The position numbers were made by a program, and so were the translations under genes. Below, one piece after another: positions 25,034 to 40,019 of a stretch of 64,000 nt of DNA. The DNA lies in NCBI GenBank assembly GCA_964057225.1, contig OZ059894.1, positions 5,642,001 to 5,706,000 of the forward strand, given 5' to 3'. The notes under the pieces were generated by a model, which did not search any database, had not been told where the DNA came from, and saw only the letters and a list, made by a program, of their open reading frames with translations. This stretch comes from Auanema rhodensis (lineage: Eukaryota; Nematoda; Chromadorea; Rhabditida; Rhabditidae). Positions within the stretch are counted from its first letter, which is position 1. Each line of letters begins with the position of its first letter.

Positions 25034-28000
25034 TGTTACCTGAAGATTTCACGTTAAAATTGTTGTATTAAGAGAATCGAATATTCGAGCGAGGATATTA
25101 GTACGAAGAGAAAAATTGTAAACACAAGCATAAATCAATAAAGAAAAAACAAAAATTCTATTTTTATTTAATAATATAGAATGATGAAGTTGTTCTATTG
25201 AGATTTGTAAGTACAATGAAATATTTTAAAAATTTTCAAAATATGGACTAAATTCAATTTGAGGGGTTAGTTGAATCCCAAAATCAAGAGATGTCATTAG
25301 TGAGGATGCTGAAAAAGAAGTATTTAGGCAAAGAGACGCATACAAAGAGGTATTTGATATAAGAAGAAGAGAGATCATGCTCTCACATACAATTTGAATA
25401 ATTAAATAACGGGTTTTAATAGCAGTTGGATGAGATATTTAGTAGAAAAGGCTAATTTCAAAAATCTGGTCAGATTACATAATCAGCCTTCCATTTGTCC
25501 TTCCTTCCTTCCTTGATTGGTCATCAAAACTACTAAACCAATTAAATTAGAAAGAAAAATATGAAAAAATATATGTTGGTTTGAAGCAATTAAACAAAAT
25601 AAATGAGAAGATTGAGAAAAATACAAGAAAAAGCAGATAACAGAAAGAAGCTAAAAATTAATTCTAATAACACTTATCATCTTGACGATTTTAAGATGAA
25701 AATCCATCAAAAAAAGTACTCCAAATGAGAAACACGATTGAATGTGAAGTAGAAGATGAGGACGACGAATATGGAGATGGCCTGCTTCATTTATTTTGAT
25801 TCATATTAGGTAGAGGCCATGTGTATAGCCATAACATTTGTTTAATATTTCAATTACGAAAAAAAAGAAGAAAATGGAAAATGATGATTGACTAGAGTAG
25901 GTGGCTTGAGAATCTTGTATGCATATTATCGCTATATGAATATATCTGAGCAAAACCTAATATATCGAATTCTATCTTAATGAGTATACAATTCAAATCT
26001 TACCGCAAGTGTTCCGAAAAAAATAATAATGCGTTGGGCATTTTTTCCAGTAAAAAGCTTAACGTTTAGCATGCTTCAACAAAAATTTCGTTTATGTTCT
26101 ATGACAAGCATATAACAAAAATTTGAAAAATGCTCTGCGAAAATGCTATTCCTTATGTGTTTTTTCAGTAAGATAACTAAAAGGCTATTAATACGGGAAA
26201 TACTAGACCGGAAACGACGACACCATTGCTGACGATGACTACGACTAGGACGATGTCGTAGTTTCCGTCCTGTTCATGTGGCTGACAAACGATGTGGAGA
26301 GCAAAAAGAAGATGAACGACGTCATCACAAATGACGATTATTTGATCTTAGTGATAAGAGTCTGGAAACATGAGCACAGACGATATTCTTGAAAAGAATT
26401 TTCAATTTAATACGTGTAGGTAAAGAAAACATATAGCCAGACATATCAGAAAAATAAGGAATGTTGTTATCGAACGACTTTTTTTAAAAATGTAAATACG
26501 GTTTTTTATAATATTGCAAAAAAACACAATCATCAAGGAAATAGAAGATGTCTCTTTCTTTTTAATGTTGTAGAATTAACGTTAAAGCGAGTGTGAAACA
26601 CGAAGAAAACGAAAAATAGCGAGAGAAATTCATATAAAAACTAGTGTATAAGATGAAGAATATGAAAAGGTTCAGTAACAAGCAAGAAGGGTAAAAAGAT
26701 AAATAAAGTAGCTTCCCTGAAGAGCTAAAGTTTATGACCAATGGATTTAGTTTCAAATGTCTAATCTCAAAAAGAATACTTTTAGCACCGGTCTCATTGA
26801 GAGTTAAGATGCAAAAAATTGAAAATCTGTCAGAGAATGCTGCGCATGATACGCTAAGCTGTAAAGATGAAGTAAGCGATTGCCAAATATTTGGATTTTG
26901 AAGGAAGAAAATTTTATATTCAGTTGAATATGATTTGAAGTACTGAAAAGACTGATGATGTAAAAAGTACAATGAGTATTTTATTTTGCAGGAAATTGTT
27001 TCAATGTTAAAGTATATATCGAAATTTTACTATATTTGACTGATATGCTGCATGTCTTTTTTTGAAATGATTTATAATTTTTCATCAGAAAATTCAGTTA
27101 ATTCTCAGAATTCCCATGTTGTTGAAGCGGGCACCAAGCATTGTATTGAATGTGGGCATCTTCACAAAAAAATAATGATAATATATGGTTTAATGAATAA
27201 TAAACGAAAAATTAAAAAAGTTTGAATTAAAATATATCAGCTATATATTAATCTTTAAAGATTCATATTGTAATTTACATTTATGTATACTTCTAGAAAA
27301 TGATTTAATAATATTAACGATACAAATAGTAAGCATAGAGAAGAAAAGTACGAAGACCTCAGAATCAAACATGATATACTCAAACGTTAGTCACATTGGA
27401 TGACCACGCCTTGTCTGAAATATACAATGGAAACATGAAGCCTATAGGGGGGTGGGCTTTAAACTGGAGTCGGTTTTCCGGATCCGCCTCCTTGTCTTGC
27501 TCACCTCCTCTTCTTCTAATATGTATATCCTGCTTGTATATATATATATAGCAACCTTTCTAATTTCTTAGAAAATATTTTTAAGAAAGCAACTAGTATA
27601 TAAATAAAAAGTATCCGCGAGGTAGCGAAACTGGAAAAGTTTTTCCTTATTTTGTATAACTACAAGACGTGGGTGGAATTGTACAGATCAAGTAGGGTGA
27701 GAAAAATATAATTTTCAAAATAGATTGAAAACTTCAGAATCAAAGGACAACAGATTTAATAGATACTGGGATAATCCTTATAAGGTTAGCAAGTGTATTG
27801 CTATTCTTGTGTCAATCTTGATTTGCATGAAAAAAATTATGATGAAAAAACATTGTATATGTTTTGAGATAATCGAAAACCTTTATCAGATGAATGTTAA
27901 AATTAAATCCCTTATCTAATTCTTTGAAAATAAGCTTCGACGTTTTTGTTGCAGACTGAAAGATAACAAAACAAATTTTGGACAGCTTCAAACATTTACT

Positions 28001-29096
28001 TACTTAGAGTATAGGAAAAGCAGAGAATAAAGCTTTAGTTTAAGGCTAAAATTACACAAAATACAGGGATCTTCTATGTTGCAACAAGATTTTTATTTCA
28101 TGCTTGAAGCTATTTCTCAATTTGTGTTGAAATTCCAGTTGATATTTGAATAAAAAGAAAAATAATTTTTTTCAATGTTTTAACATTAAAGATCAAACTA
28201 GTGCGAGGGAAAAGCTTTGTTTGAAAACGTAAGACATGCTACATTACAAGGTATGGAATTTCTGTTAAAATTAAATTATTTGTTTAATATTTATTGCTTG
28301 TTTCTAATTTTTTCATTAAAAACTTAAATTTATATTGATATGTTTATTTTTCAAATATCAATATATATCGAGAAAAATGTTTTATTTTCAAACAAAAATG
28401 TTTTTCTTTTATGCATATCTATAGTATTTTATTGAAAAAAATCTTTGATGTTCTCTTAAAAAGGTCCAAACGGAAGTTGAATATGTGAATTGTCCTGAAA
28501 GCCTGTTTATTTGACGGAAACATGAATAAACAGAATTTGCTAACAAAGATGTACAAGTGATGTCATGAATCTGTATCAAGCATCTGAATATTTTTCTCTT
28601 TAAATGGTATTATTATTATAGTGCTTATGTGTTTGCAAACACATATGTATGTGTATATGAATATATAGTAAACTGATACTCTAAAAGTGAAAAAAAGGAC
28701 AAAAGTTATTTTAGGATTTTGAGCTGTAGATTAGAACTTTAGAATTTTTAAAAATTTTTTTAAGAATGATATGATGAAAAATAAGCATAGATTTAGAAAA
28801 AAATTGACATTTTTCTTTAGTCGAGAAAAAAATAACACACCTTATGTTTTAAGATATAAGATATTTTTATATGTCATCAGTTAAAGTGAAGTTGAAACTT
28901 GGTACGCGGATAATTATTCATTTTAAAGGATTATTTTCTTCATCAAAAAATGGGTTAGGGAGCAATTTTGAGAGCATTATTTTTTAAAATTGCAAAAATA
29001 TATCGAAAAAAATTTGAGAGCTCTTCAAAGCCATTTCAATTTACATATTTAAATAGAGTTTTGGAAGAAAATGGACTAAATTAAGAATCTTATTCG

Positions 29097-29098
<2 letters not shown>

Positions 29099-29180
<82 letters not shown>
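29099..29180. repeat. (TA)n microsatellite with a GTGT break
   Basis: Two perfect TA runs flank a single AGTGTA interruption, about 80 bases in all. The whole unit is self-complementary. Confidence 0.95.
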
Positions 29181-32100
29181 CACTACAAACAAATGAAAAT
29201 ACTTAATTTTTTTAGGTTTATACCTTTATTTTCAGTATAATTCTCTAATCTCTTCATTAGTTCATCTGAAGTTTATCGTTTTTATGTCTTCTCACCCGCA
29301 TCTTTATAATATTTCTCTTCATTTTATTTCTACTATTTCACATAGCTTCTCAACTTATTATTTATTGAGGGTCCTGATCTTAATAATAAGGAACAAAGTT
29401 ATGAGTACTAGATGTTACATGTAACATGTTAGTAAAAAACGCATTAAACGAACTGAAGGAAGTGAAACAAAATCTAGTTATGAAATTTAAAATTTTTTAT
29501 ATTGTATGTATATTATAAGTATCAAAAATAAAAATATATAATAAAATAAAGTTTGGTATTGATGCATTCTATAGGCATTGCTTTGTTTTTAGAAATCAAA
29601 GCCTGTAATCAATAAAATGAATACCAAAAAAAAAATCGAAAGAAAATAAAAGATTTTACACGTGAAATATACATAGATATATTTGTCCATTCAAATGTAT
29701 TTACCAATATAAGCTAATGAGAGAAGCATGATTGGCAGAAATAAAAGCGGAAAAAACTGTTCTTCTCATTGAGTAGCTCAACTATGGTTTTTATACATAT
29801 ATACATTGAAAGATTTCGTGACTGAAGTAATCACTACAAATTTCTTAAGTGACAAATAAGAATACGAATATTGGAATGTACATCCTGTTTCTTCCTCCAA
29901 TGAACTAGATAGTGATGTCTGTATTAATGGTGAAGGAATGAAGCAAAAGAGCACTATTGGACACAATGTTAGAGGATGAGACTTAGAAATTATATATACT
30001 ACAAATATGTTAAAGTATTTTGACAATTAACATAATTATTTAATTATATGCCAACAGTATAGCCAATAACATCGTATAATTTATGTATTATTTCATACTT
30101 TTTCATATGTGCCGCTGTTATTGTAACCGAACATACGTCACTTTATGTATTTAGACGGAAATAATAACGGATATCTTAGTTCTCGATCAACTAAAGTGGA
30201 TCTTCAAATATCAGATTTTGACAACTATTATCACTTGAAAAATTAAAAAAAAGAAAAAGAACACAAAGAAGTGACGATATATTGAGGAATATATGGGAAA
30301 AGAAAGAGAGAAGAATGTTGAAAAGGTAGGAAAAGTGAGTAAGAAAAAGAGAAAAAAAAGAGTCTAAGGGTATAAAAGAAAAATAGATATATGATGAAAA
30401 TTAGATATAGTACAAACCACGTAACAAGGAAATGATATAATGGGTTGAACAAGCATGATTTATTTCCTAATTCGTCACACAATAAGTCACCAGAAAAGAG
30501 CAACAAAGTTCAGAAAAAATCCCAAAGAGAAAATAATGAAAGATTCTCATTATTCCTGTCATTCGTTTGAGGCTCCTTCCTTTTTTCTCATGTGCGCTTA
30601 TTGCTCCATAAGGCCAATAAACAAGCGAATAACGTTGACGTTTCCGTATGTTAAATGCCCGTAATATCCCTTTAGGGGTCAAAAAATTTTCAAAAAAAAA
30701 GATGGATTTTGGTTCAAGAGATAGAAAAGGCCAGGAAAGAGCAAAAGAGATTTCAACAGAACTGAGTTCAGTAATCTATTTGAGGTAATCTCTCAAAATT
30801 TTGATGTGAGAAAGATTACGAGAAAGGGAACAACGGTCGAAGAGAAATAGAGAAAAAGAAAAAATGTGAATTACTAAGCTGATTGAAAAGCTTTTCAAGT
30901 GCCGATCAATCCAACCATCAACGTATTTCAATTCTTAACCTTAGTTCAGAAGATTCACATCAACTAAATGCATCTATCAATAAGTAAGGTATGCAACATG
31001 AGATAGAGTAGTGAAAATTTATGAAAACAAAAAACCTGAAAATAATCAATTTATTGTATAAGCATTATTTTTAAATTATTAACTCAGAAAAAGTGAAATA
31101 TATTTAAAGGAACAACAATTAATACAAGATATGTGTGATTTTCATCTTCTTTGCTAAAAAGCTATTATTCACTTATTAAAAATCTTTGATATAGAAGTGA
31201 GAAAAATTAATGAAATGGGAATTTAAAATCTGTACTAGTGAATAGTAAATTAGTTATTCGATGCTGTCGACCATATTGAATAACCTTAGTTTAATACTCA
31301 AGTTTTTAGGTTTTCTTTCGTTGTTGCCGTCATGAGTTTGTCGTTGCTATCTCACATAGGCAGAAATGTCTAGTATGATGAGCTTATTTCTAATGTTCTT
31401 CATGTGAATTCAACCGAGCTTTAAGAAATTGAAACGACAGATTCTTCAAATGATATTTGTAGGCTATGAGAAGTCTTCAAGAAAATAATGTTAGATACTT
31501 ATATAGAAAACGATAGGACAAGTCAATGAGATCTGCGATAAATATCAACGAAAACTGAGTATAAAATGAGTGTGAGGGTGGAAATAGAAGTGAATATGTA
31601 GATTAAGATATTTCACTTGGATTACCAAATGACTTCGGAAGTTATGACGTCTTATAACTTCAGGAAGATGTCGAAAAGTTTTAAACAGAAAATTCAATGA
31701 CCACAGCAATGTTGAATAAGTGTTAAAATTTTGGAAAACTTAGCACTTCAAGAATATGACGTCATTAAGTATATGCTAAACTGTCTTAATATAAATAATT
31801 AGTGTTAGAACATTGATATATATGCGTGTGTAAAATGTTTTAGTAGTAGCCGTTTTTTTAAAGTTTGTTGTCTCAAAAAAAAAAATAATATTAATCATTC
31901 AAATAAACCAGTCGATAAATTATTCAGCTATAGTTTCAACCTATAATTTCTTTTTTTCAAGTAACTGAACTTATAAGGATTAAAGATGAAGCCAAGATAT
32001 AGTATATGATATATATATATTATAAATTTCTATATTTTCGTAACATTCAAGCGTAAAGATGCGAATATTTTGGCATTCTAAATGGCTAATAACTTTATAA

Positions 32101-32681
32101 AGCTACAAAGAGTAGGAAAATCTTTCAAGCTAAATAACTGTGTTAACCACCCTCAAAAAAGAACAATTATAGTCAGAATGAACATTTAAGATCGTGGGAA
32201 GATTTGAAGCTTTCAGTAATCTTAGTCAGGCATGCTTTTAAACGTTTTTATAGAAAATGGACTTATTATGGGAAAAAGAGCCGAAGATTATCATTCAAAT
32301 TAGATAAAGGAAGAGAGATAAAAGTTTAAAAGAAGCTGTAAATAACAGTTATTTGGGAGAAATCCCACTGTTTGAAAGTGTATATGTCTGTATCAGAATT
32401 GGAATTCCTATTTCGCTGGAAACCGGGATGAGCAAATGAACCGTTAACCAGATTGCAAGCGGTAAGTAGAAACGTTAAAATCGGATTTCATGGCTTCTGT
32501 TATGAAAATAGATCCACGCCTTCAATAAATTGTGTGAGGAAACCTTTTCATACATCAAGTGGTACTAAACTGTGTTTCCGGACGTGATAAATGAAAAATA
32601 TGTGAAAATTTGTTTACAAAAACATTTTATCATCCCATTAATTTTTTTATTAACTAGGTATGAAATATAATGTACATGTGA

Positions 32682-32700
32682 CTATATATATATATATATA
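32682..32700. repeat. Short (TA)n run
   Basis: About nine TA units followed by TTTACGTATATCTTTATATATATAAT, inside the gene desert. Confidence 0.85.
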
Positions 32701-35700
32701 TTTACGTATATCTTTATATATATAATATCCGTATGTAATATGTAACACTTTTCCTGGTTCTCGAAAGAAAGCATTTTTTTAACTTTCATCGTATTTTACT
32801 TTGTTGACATCGTATGCTGTAGATGCAGTCTACTATATTTCCTGTCATCAACTTTACCTTTAACAGGTAACTAATTTTATTGCCATTAGTACTACTTTGC
32901 ATATTAATAGGTTGTGTATGGCCATATGAGTATACGGTGCTTGTGTTTTTGGGAGTGAAAAAAGAAAATATTTCATCGATAACGCATTATCATGTGTTTG
33001 TTCATGACATCGTGGGATATTTCAATATTTTGAATGACGAATGAAAGATACTGTGAGGATGACCTGACTATATAAAAAAACAAATCTTGTTACCCAAAAG
33101 TGTATTAAATGGGATAGGGTAAAAATATTTTTCGATGTTGACATAAAGTTTTAGAAAATTATTGAAGAGGGAAGAGAACATCATTTTTTCTATTCAAGTT
33201 CATTCCAAGTTTAAGAATTAAAAAACCCACTGCTCTTAGGACAAAGAGCATCAAAAAGCTCTCATTTCTATAGATATAACAGATCTTGTTTCTATTTTAT
33301 ATATTATATAATTCTAGCAAAAAAAAAGTTTAAAAATGACCTGTTGTGATTTTCAACTCTATCCGATGAAATGTTATGTTAATGGATAGATTCAGTATTA
33401 GTAGCTGTGGGTATAAAATTACAAACTAAAAAATATTTATGTCCATGTGTCGAAGTTAAAGTGAAAATGGAATAGTAGTTGGTGACCATCGGCGTTCGGA
33501 TATTATTGAAAAATCAAGCATTAAGCAAAATTTAATTCAAAATATAATAAGGATTTCACCAAAGTTTGTGTTAATTTGTATAATGTATTTTAAAAACTCA
33601 AACAATCCTGTAACTATATGCTCATTGTATATGTATATGAAATGTCCATAACATATGTCTTAATGTTGCACTTTTGAACATTTTCATCCTATTAACCAAA
33701 AAACATTCTGTTATTTTTTGGAACGAAAATTCGAATTGCATAGGAATACGTATCCCATGTACAAGGTCATAAAATTATATTTCACCCTCTGCTGACTCAC
33801 CAAACATGGTCAGAACATGAAAAATCACTTCAAAAGTTATAAAAAAACGGAAATGGTATATTTAAATTTTAAACTGTGGTATAAACCCGAGAAATCAATC
33901 AATTGTTAATGGAAAATTGTTGTTAGGCTCATGACGAAGAACTTAACATATAATTGAAGCTCTGAGGGATTAAACTATTAATATGTGAAAACCTCTTTAT
34001 CCATGAACATGAAAAATTCTCAGAATTAATGAATTACTGAGCTAACTTTTTGATATGTTTCTTTGCTCTCTTGGCTTCGTAGAGAAGAAAATAAAGTAGA
34101 ATCAGAAATCCAAGAAAGTAGGAGAAAACGTGAAAAGAGCAAAGAAAGTAAGAGAGACAAACATATATACATAGATAGAGAAATGAAATAGTGATGCAAT
34201 TTGAAGAAGACAAGATAATCATTGAAAATTCCGAAGCTTTCTAATCAAAAGAGCGCAACCAAGCAAAGTAATATTACCCATGTATCTTCTTTGAAAATAT
34301 CCATTAGTCACCCCCCTATAGTACTATATAAGTCATCATAATAGGAATAAATTATAAGATATATTTAATATGCCTCCAGTGCGAAATCACAGAAAAGTGT
34401 GAAAATTATGCGAAATATAACAATGATTTTTATAAGAAAATGTTTTTAAGTTACCTAAGCATGAGCATAAATCTGTGATTCGTCAAATTATAATACAAAT
34501 ATTGAGCAATATCTCAATTTCCAAAAGGCTTTCAGTTGAAAGATGGACTTTCAGAAATTAAAAAACAGTGATGTTAAGAGAAAATTTAAGAAAAAAGAAC
34601 TAAAGAGCCGTTTCAAGCTTAGGCTGTGTCACAGAAGATTGTATCTCTGCCTTCACATTTTTTTAATTTTCTAATTATTATTTCATCTACCTTCCTAATG
34701 AATTTTTGGCTTCTTTTATTTTTCAATTTATTTATTTCCCGAAATCTCACTTTGTGTTTTTTCTCTATCAATTCTTCTTATTCTTTCGGTATTATTCAAC
34801 ATTTAAGTATTTTTTCGAGATCCTTATTTCAACGATAAAGTTAGAATATGAGATAAATCGAAATGATGTTGATCGTGTTCATCATCGTCAACTTCCTCCT
34901 CGTCATCAGTATTATAAAACTTGTACAAGCGATTAGTATATTCTATGAGATTACTAGATAATAAAATAAATACGTGTATAAAGACTTGCTCATAAAACAA
35001 AATGGTTCCAATAAAATTCGGCAAACCGAGAACACCACTCTCTCTGCTCTCTCTGACTAACCTTTACCTTGTTTCTCATAGAACTCTTCTTTTCTCCAGA
35101 TTCCTATATCATCATTCTACCTCAATATGACGATAGCTCTTTTCTAAACAAAAAGTGATATGCTGTATACCAGACAAACTTAATGAAAAACGGTGAAAAA
35201 TGTTTTGGAAATAGAATGCTCATTTTCGGAAACAAACAATTTTCAAACTGTATAGTACACAAATTAAAACATTTTCTCTATTTATCAAACTTTAGAAAAT
35301 GCTTAGTGAACATAAAAGTTAACAAAAACACTGTTATATAGTAAAATATACATATAGTATTTATAAAACTATCACTATTTTTAAGAAAATATTAAGAAAA
35401 TCTTTTTGGTAAGTGTAGAAATGATCATTGCAGTAGAATATATTCAAATAATCATCAAAAGAGTTTCAAATTAATTTCATAACAAACGAATATGATCAGT
35501 AGAATAAAATTAAAGCCCCAGGCCAATTGAGGTTCTCGCATCTAATGAAATTCTAAGTATACTTAAAGGATCTAGTATTCACTATATGTGAATCTCTGAG
35601 ATCTCTCAAACTATTCAAACAAATAATATCAAACTATTATTCAAAAGTAATCACAAACTTTAAATAAAGTTTTCATTTTGAATTAAGAAATACGTAAGAT

Positions 35701-38193
35701 GATACAAATGTTTTTCACGTTATTCATACTATTATATAAGAAAGATGAACGAAAGATTAGAAGAAAAGCAAATACTTTTTTTAATATACCATTTTTAACT
35801 TTAATAGTTTGGTTTTCTTTCGGATATAAAAATAAAAAAATTAAGTGTTTTGTGAAAGTTTGGAAGTAAAATTTTTGTAGATGCAAGATGGAAAATTCTG
35901 TTTATGTTTTAAGAAAAAATAACTTTCATTTTAATTTTTTAAATTAAGTATTACAGTAAATGTATTGATCGTAAACATAGGTTAAAGAATTATTAATAAA
36001 CAGATCCTACAACACTGCAAATGTGATTGGAAATGTATTAAGCACATACATATGTTTCTTAGATAACTTAGGTGGATAGGCATATATAGGTGCGAAAACA
36101 AGATCTGGAAAATTTAAATCTATTTCTATTTACAGGAAAATAGTTTTGTTTTGATTTATCGACACTTTTTCATTATTCAGAATAAATTTTTTTAGTTTTT
36201 CAGAGAATCAAATGAAAAAGCAAAAAATACGATCGCTCATTAAAACAAAGATATGACAAAGGTGTTGGCGACTTATTATGTTCACGTGATTTACATTGCT
36301 CTATATTTGGAAAATTTGTTGAAATATCAAATTGAGTACTTTGATGTATAGAGTATTCTATGTACTTGTATTAAAAAAATATTTTATACTAGTTCCGTAC
36401 TTTTTTTATAAGAATTATTCAGTGAAAAAAAAAGTTGAATGACTGTTTTTTTTCATTTCATAAATATTAGTTAATACTCTATTAGAAAACAAAAAAAAGT
36501 GTTTTTTTTTTCAATTTGGTATCAAAACATTTTATGAGTATATGATGTGTTTGACTAGAAAATCTTTGTTAAAAAACGAATAAAAATGCTACAAGAACTT
36601 TAAATAAAATTTTAGCTCTATATGGAATTTTTAGAATTGTAAGATTAAAGAATAAAGAAGATTAGAATCGGGTTCAAAAGAAGAAATGATTATGAAACAA
36701 ACGGAACTTTGCAGGAGAACGTAGATGATGAGAAAATTTTCCTTCGATGAAAATGGTGCTTCGGATAAAGTTATATTTCAACTACTTAAGGGATCTGAAT
36801 GGTTAAGTCAAGATGAATAAGTTAAGACCTATTGAGAAAAAAATAAATCAAGTATTCCGGATGTCCTTTGATTTCTTTGGTGCAACCCTATGAGGAATTT
36901 CTAAAGTTCATCGGTTGTGGTCAACGAAAAACAGAACAAGTTGTGCCAAGCTGCCATAGAAATTCACACTATTCCTGAGTAAATGGGTTCATTTCCGTTT
37001 TTTCATATTCCTAGCAATTTATTTAAATTGAAAAAAATATTCCTCATTTTTAAATAGCCAATGATTGTTGATCTGAGCTTTATTTAAAATTAGTTAGTGC
37101 TTCTAGTTGGTTTTTAGCTCATTGAAAGTTTTACAAAATTTAAATTGACACGGTTGCTATATAGGTAGAGTGGCAGAGGACAGTTATATTGATATTAAAC
37201 CAAAAGTAACAATATAATTCATGAAAAACACTTTAACTCTATTAACTGAAATTGTTGTACCTCAGTGAAGTTATTCTTGAAGATTATAAGCAGATTTGCT
37301 TATGAGAAATAAATGAAATGATTAATCAGGAAATAGCTGAATTGCTGGTGGTCATAAGCTTTATCGATGACAAGTTCGTAACATCTGAAATGTACATACG
37401 TTGAATATATTTGAGAACATGAAATAGCAGTTTTACGTACATAAGGATATGTACATGTATCTTATCTTAGAAAACAATTAATATGTGAATATAATACTTA
37501 GTAAAATATAGTAATGATTTTATTGTTCATGTCAATGACGTTTCGCGTTGATGATCACATCATTCGCCCAGTCACACCGCGATTATCAAAATGTTCTTTA
37601 AGATTTTAACTGATGAGACTGACTTAAGCGCTTAAGAAAGATGAATGTTTAAATGATCAAGCTCTCAAAATGATCAAATGTACAAAGCGAAACTTTTAAA
37701 AAGTAGAATGAAAATTCTTTTCCAAGTCTAGCTTAGGAAAACTAGTTTAATGTGTAATCAGACAGAAGGGAGAGGAAAACTTTCAAGTTACTTACTAATG
37801 GAATTGAGTATTTGAATAAATGATAATAAATAAATTATTTTGTGTTCTCGATAACATATCTCATATGCAATTTTGTAGAGGATGTCCCGGATAATTTTTT
37901 TTCATCATCATCATCTTTTCCATGTTACAAATAAAAATTGAGTTCATAATTAGTGAATAGTAAAATGTAACTGAACTTGGAGACATAAAAAATAGTTTGT
38001 AATTATATTCTTGTATTATTATATACAATATACGATCATTTTTGATATGAATTAAAATAAATTCTGAGAATTCAATTCAATAATTCCGCTCTTTCAAGTC
38101 ATGAAGCACATTTTAACAATATTATGGATACTAGAATGTTAAATGCATGTATATGCACATGTATGCATATGTATATACGATTTGATGATTATG

Positions 38194-38196
<3 letters not shown>

Positions 38197-38264
<68 letters not shown>
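38197..38264. repeat. Long (TA)n microsatellite
   Basis: More than 30 perfect TA units, flanked by TATGTATATAC and TATGTATACACATATA sequence. Confidence 0.95.
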
Positions 38265-38267
<3 letters not shown>

Positions 38268-39665
38268 ACACATATAACTTAATATATTAACTTTGTTACT
38301 TCAACCTTAGCATGATATGTTTATGTTAAGCAAGTTTTTCTCTACTAGCATCATTATGCATTATATTTATTAATAAGAACTGATTATTTGAGAACTGCAT
38401 CTTAATTATGTAGATACATATATGTATATGCATATACCACATATCTATGCTTATATACTCATATAGTAAAAGTAAAATTATTAGAAAACTAATGATATTG
38501 CTTAAAGTTGTCTAGCAGAGCAGTAGAAAATATTTTTTTTAATTGACACATTTTTCTTCATTATAGTTTTTCATATTCAGTTTAACTAATGGAGGAAAAA
38601 AGAAATCTGCAAATTTTCGAAAAATGTATAAGAGCATACAAGAATACAAGTAAATTTGTGCATTTCGTTAAACGGCTAATTCGAAAAATAGTTAAGTGTT
38701 TTAATATTGTACTACAGAATAATAAATGAAGATGAACAATGTTTTCGAATTATGACACAAACTGCAGAATTTAAAAAAATACATTTAAACTTAATAATAT
38801 AATATATAATTCACCTACTTCAGAACATTCATAATTTTTACTTCTGAATAGCAATTTAAAATTTTGGTTAAACATTTTATATGAAACAAATTGCTTATCA
38901 TATATTTAATCTTTATTTCGAAATAAGAATAATTTTTGATTAAATTGAAAAAATCAACCGTTCATCATATGTCCACATAATTAAATAAACTTCATTTACT
39001 ATATTCACGTATTAGTCTTTAATCTGCATATTTATCATAATCGAATGTTTAGATATTATAATGTTTATTTGATTTCTTATTTAATAAAAGATTTTTCTGA
39101 GTTTAAAAGAACATATTACATATGTATGTATACATACATATATGCATATCTATTGTGAGCATGTTTATTCTTACTTTAATTGTTTCAAATATGAAATCAA
39201 TGTAAATCAAACTTAGTTTTTATATTAATAATATGGAAATGTAAATATATTCATATTTATGTTTTATATTATATTTTTATAATATATCAAACAATAGTGG
39301 AGAAATAAGGTTCCTGAAGCTTAAGTATATTGGAAGTTTGATACTGTGCACCAAAGAAAAAGGAGATTATAAATAGATTTTTTCCATTTGAAAAATATAT
39401 TATAATATACATGTGTACATACAAAAAATATGTAAATCCGAGACCAATCTTTTACAGATGTTATAATTACATCATTTTGTATCAAGTTATCTCTAAAACA
39501 AACTTTATTTTTTTCGAATATAATAAATATTAAAAAAATATTTATTTTGGCTGGTACTTTCATATCAAATACCAAGGATTTTGTTACATCTCAGATTGAT
39601 AATCTTTATGATTGAATGTCATTTTTTTCGTTTCATTTTGTTTTCAATTACAGAAATATTCTATA

Positions 39666-39671
<6 letters not shown>

Positions 39672-39740
<69 letters not shown>
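39672..39740. repeat. Long (TA)n microsatellite downstream of nlp-9
   Basis: More than 30 perfect AT/TA units beginning after TATATGT, about 280 bases beyond the nlp-9 stop codon. Confidence 0.95.
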
Positions 39741-39744
<4 letters not shown>

Positions 39745-40019
39745 GAAGAAATTATATAAGTCGAAACATTACATAATCTAAGAGTATTCTACTTCTTCTG
39801 CTGTGATTTATGTAACACATATAACGATTATTTTTACAAAAACGTTTATTTTCTTGATATTAATATGTTATAGTCAACTGACGAATATAAGTTAATTTAA
39901 AAGTTTTTACAAAACATTTATTTTTTTTTGTTCAACGAAGAGCATAGGTGAACAACCTCTTTATGGTGATAAGCAACACATATAAAGCTTAAGTTGAAAA
40001 AAACGCTCAAAAGTATTTC

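Larger units (their letters stand above)
25034..40019. other. AT-rich gene desert, about 15 kb
   Basis: No supported gene. Features are long (TA)n tracts, poly-A/T runs, a GC-richer patch with CGACGA/GATGACGA units at about 26205-26335 (like that beside nlp-13), and a GC-richer patch at about 27435-27525 (GGGGGGTGGG, then CCGCCTCC and CACCTCCTC). Several open frames of 60-136 codons occur, but none has exon-like composition or motifs. The tract lies upstream of nlp-13 and downstream of nlp-9, so it may hold neuropeptide enhancers. Confidence 0.5.

Noticed and set aside
26562-26972. 136-codon open frame on the minus strand
   Set aside because: It is Phe/Leu/Ser-rich, as expected from AT-rich noncoding DNA. 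It has no motifs and no exon-like composition, and no neighbouring exons with frame-keeping splice sites.
27400-27425. C/D-box snoRNA candidate (GATGACC ... CTGA)
   Set aside because: The two boxes are only about a dozen bases apart and no terminal stem or guide space is present.
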